64,000 nt of DNA from the NCBI GenBank assembly GCA_023846275.1, contig CM043870.1, positions 15,732,385 through 15,796,384 on the forward strand. Reading direction: 5' to 3'. The position numbers were made by a program, and so were the translations under genes. Positions 62,690 through 64,000 of this stretch are shown in pieces (the stretch's first letter is position 1; the number at the start of each line of letters is the position of its first letter). The notes beneath the pieces were generated by a model that saw only the letters and a program-made list of their open reading frames with translations, did not search any database and was not told the origin of the DNA. The stretch comes from Vanilla planifolia (lineage: Eukaryota > Streptophyta > Magnoliopsida > Asparagales > Orchidaceae).

Positions 62690-64000
62690 ATTAGGCTTAT
62701 CAAATCTTGCCAACCCATTTCCACAATCAAATTCTACAAATTTATTTGATTGCATAATCGTAAATCATTCAATAAAACTACACAGGTGGTTGCCAATATT
62801 CTCTTAAGTGATTCTTGATGATTCCACAACTTATAGCACTCCTATTATGATGCAAAGTTTTCTTAGCAATGTTCAATACCTAATTTTCAAGGGGATTATA
62901 TGTGACAAGTTCCATTATTTTGATCTATTTTAATGAATATTTTGAGATAATTCACGGTAAGAATAGCTTGAGATCCTCTCATGATGTTTGAATGAAAGGG
63001 AAGCAAATGAATAATGAATGACTATTTTTCTAATATTTTAAAAATGATGTTGAATGTTAGAATAACCTTATCATATATCACAGCATTCCTAGCTTTATAG
63101 ATGCTCCAGTAAATTATTAAAAGTAATGTTAATATAACCTCTCCCTTAGCTAATTTCTTCTTCCTTTATTCCCACTAATAGCTATCAGTTTTGTGATTTT
63201 ATTTGTGTAGAGCTAATTGATTAGAAGATTATTTGCATGTGTTCCATACTTGTTTGCTTAAGTCATATCCCAAATAGGCATGATCTATATAGTCTTTGCT
63301 GGGGCAATGTGGACATTTGGAAACTAACTAAAAATTTAACTTCTTAAGATTATCTAGAAATGGCAATAGAATATTCAAATTTCTTCATATAGGGATTGAC
63401 ATTTTAAATGGGAATTTTGAGTCCCATATGTATTGATTGGATTTGATTTCAAACTTTTCTCCTAATTTCCTCCCATGTAATGTGTGTGATGAAATCTCCA
63501 TCCTTTGATAGTGTCCATATTCTGGTTTTTATTAAATTTAACCACGTTGTATTATTAGTGATAATCTCCATAGTTCCTTGCATGTGGTTCTATGTATTGG
63601 ATTTTAATGCAATTGTACTAGCTTGTAGATATTTGGTAGTCATGTATCTTGTCCATGAAAAATTGTGAGCTATTAGTTTCTAGTATAGCTTTTGCTACTA
63701 ATGCTTCTATCATTTCCCTTAATTTTTAAGTTCAAGACAATTTTCCACAATTACGAAGCTTAATTTATTTGAGGTTACCGGTGTGCCTACGATGGTCTTC
63801 TTTGAGATCGGTTCATTCTCTTTTCAATTTTTTTTTTGTAAAATTGAGCTTGGTGGAGTCATTGCCATTTGAAAAAACTAAAATAATTGATATGAGCACT
63901 TGTCTTACCAGTATGAGCTACCAACCATCGATAATATATTTTCTTCTAACCTACTATTTTGCTATGAGTTTGTTCAATTAAGCTTTCATAATATATCACT
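62690..64000 (-). mobile_element. LINE (L1-type) ORF2 relic, C-terminal part
   Basis: Minus-strand translation from 63475 to 63235 gives a zf-RVT-like segment: KFEIKSNQYIWDSKFPFKMSI, an LPFLDNLKKLNF stretch, then CPHCPSKDYIDHAYLGYD and KQVWN. Next, near 63120-63080, comes IYWSIYKARNAVIYDK, the usual 'W..W..RN' stretch. Near 62800-62780 comes WQPP, which normally opens the LINE RNase H domain. Upstream (63700-63600) MIEALVAKAILET fits the end of the polymerase region. In-frame stops (for example at 63379-63377 and 63325-63323) and a frame change near 63450 show it is dead. It may continue past the window end. Confidence 0.6.

Noticed and set aside
1-64000. tRNA genes, rRNA, CRISPR arrays, microbial-type operons or tandem satellite arrays
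   Set aside because: None recognised on either strand. The only tRNA-related sequences are retroelement primer-binding sites.

Overview
This is plant nuclear DNA, strongly AT-rich and dominated by old, nested LTR retrotransposons, with one clear intact protein-coding gene. The gene is much richer in G+C and CpG than its surroundings. The contrast of a GC-rich gene in AT-rich, retrotransposon-packed DNA suggests a monocot, but the sequence does not settle this. CpG loss in the decayed DNA suggests long-term cytosine methylation, as in heterochromatin.

Layout. 1-8.1 kb holds fragments of several LTR families. 8.1-30.6 kb reads as one minus-strand Ty3/gypsy element with LTRs of about 4 kb, opened up by at least four later insertions: a Ty1/copia solo LTR and a gypsy fragment in its 3' LTR, and a plus-strand LTR-gag-LTR element in its interior, which itself carries a second copia solo LTR. 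30.6-38.4 kb holds another long minus-strand LTR, an (AT)n microsatellite and a gag relic. 39.4-40.5 kb is a decayed duplicate of the 3' end and 3' flank of the gene at 56-59 kb. 40.5-54 kb holds two plus-strand chromovirus-type Ty3/gypsy relics in tandem, the first interrupted by a minus-strand copia LTR. 54-55.4 kb is further retroelement debris.

The gene (56227-58824, minus strand, intronless) encodes a CrRLK1L (malectin-like) receptor kinase of 865 residues. Its kinase and juxtamembrane sequence look closest to the Arabidopsis BUPS1/2 and rice RUPO pollen-tube receptor group. A TATA box, two short upstream ORFs and a candidate poly(A) signal can be placed around it. To its right, 59.2-62.6 kb is AT-rich with no recognisable gene. 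The window ends in a minus-strand LINE ORF2 relic with zf-RVT-type and RNase H-like sequence.

All family assignments and boundaries were made by eye. Element ends are good to a few bases only where a PBS or LTR terminus is cited and otherwise to about 50-300 bases. I found no tRNA, rRNA or CRISPR array, and no sign of an exotic new system. The most interesting points are the layered insertion history, the duplicated receptor-kinase 3' end abutting a retroelement primer-binding site, and a recurrent 15-base dyad in the chromovirus-type LTRs.
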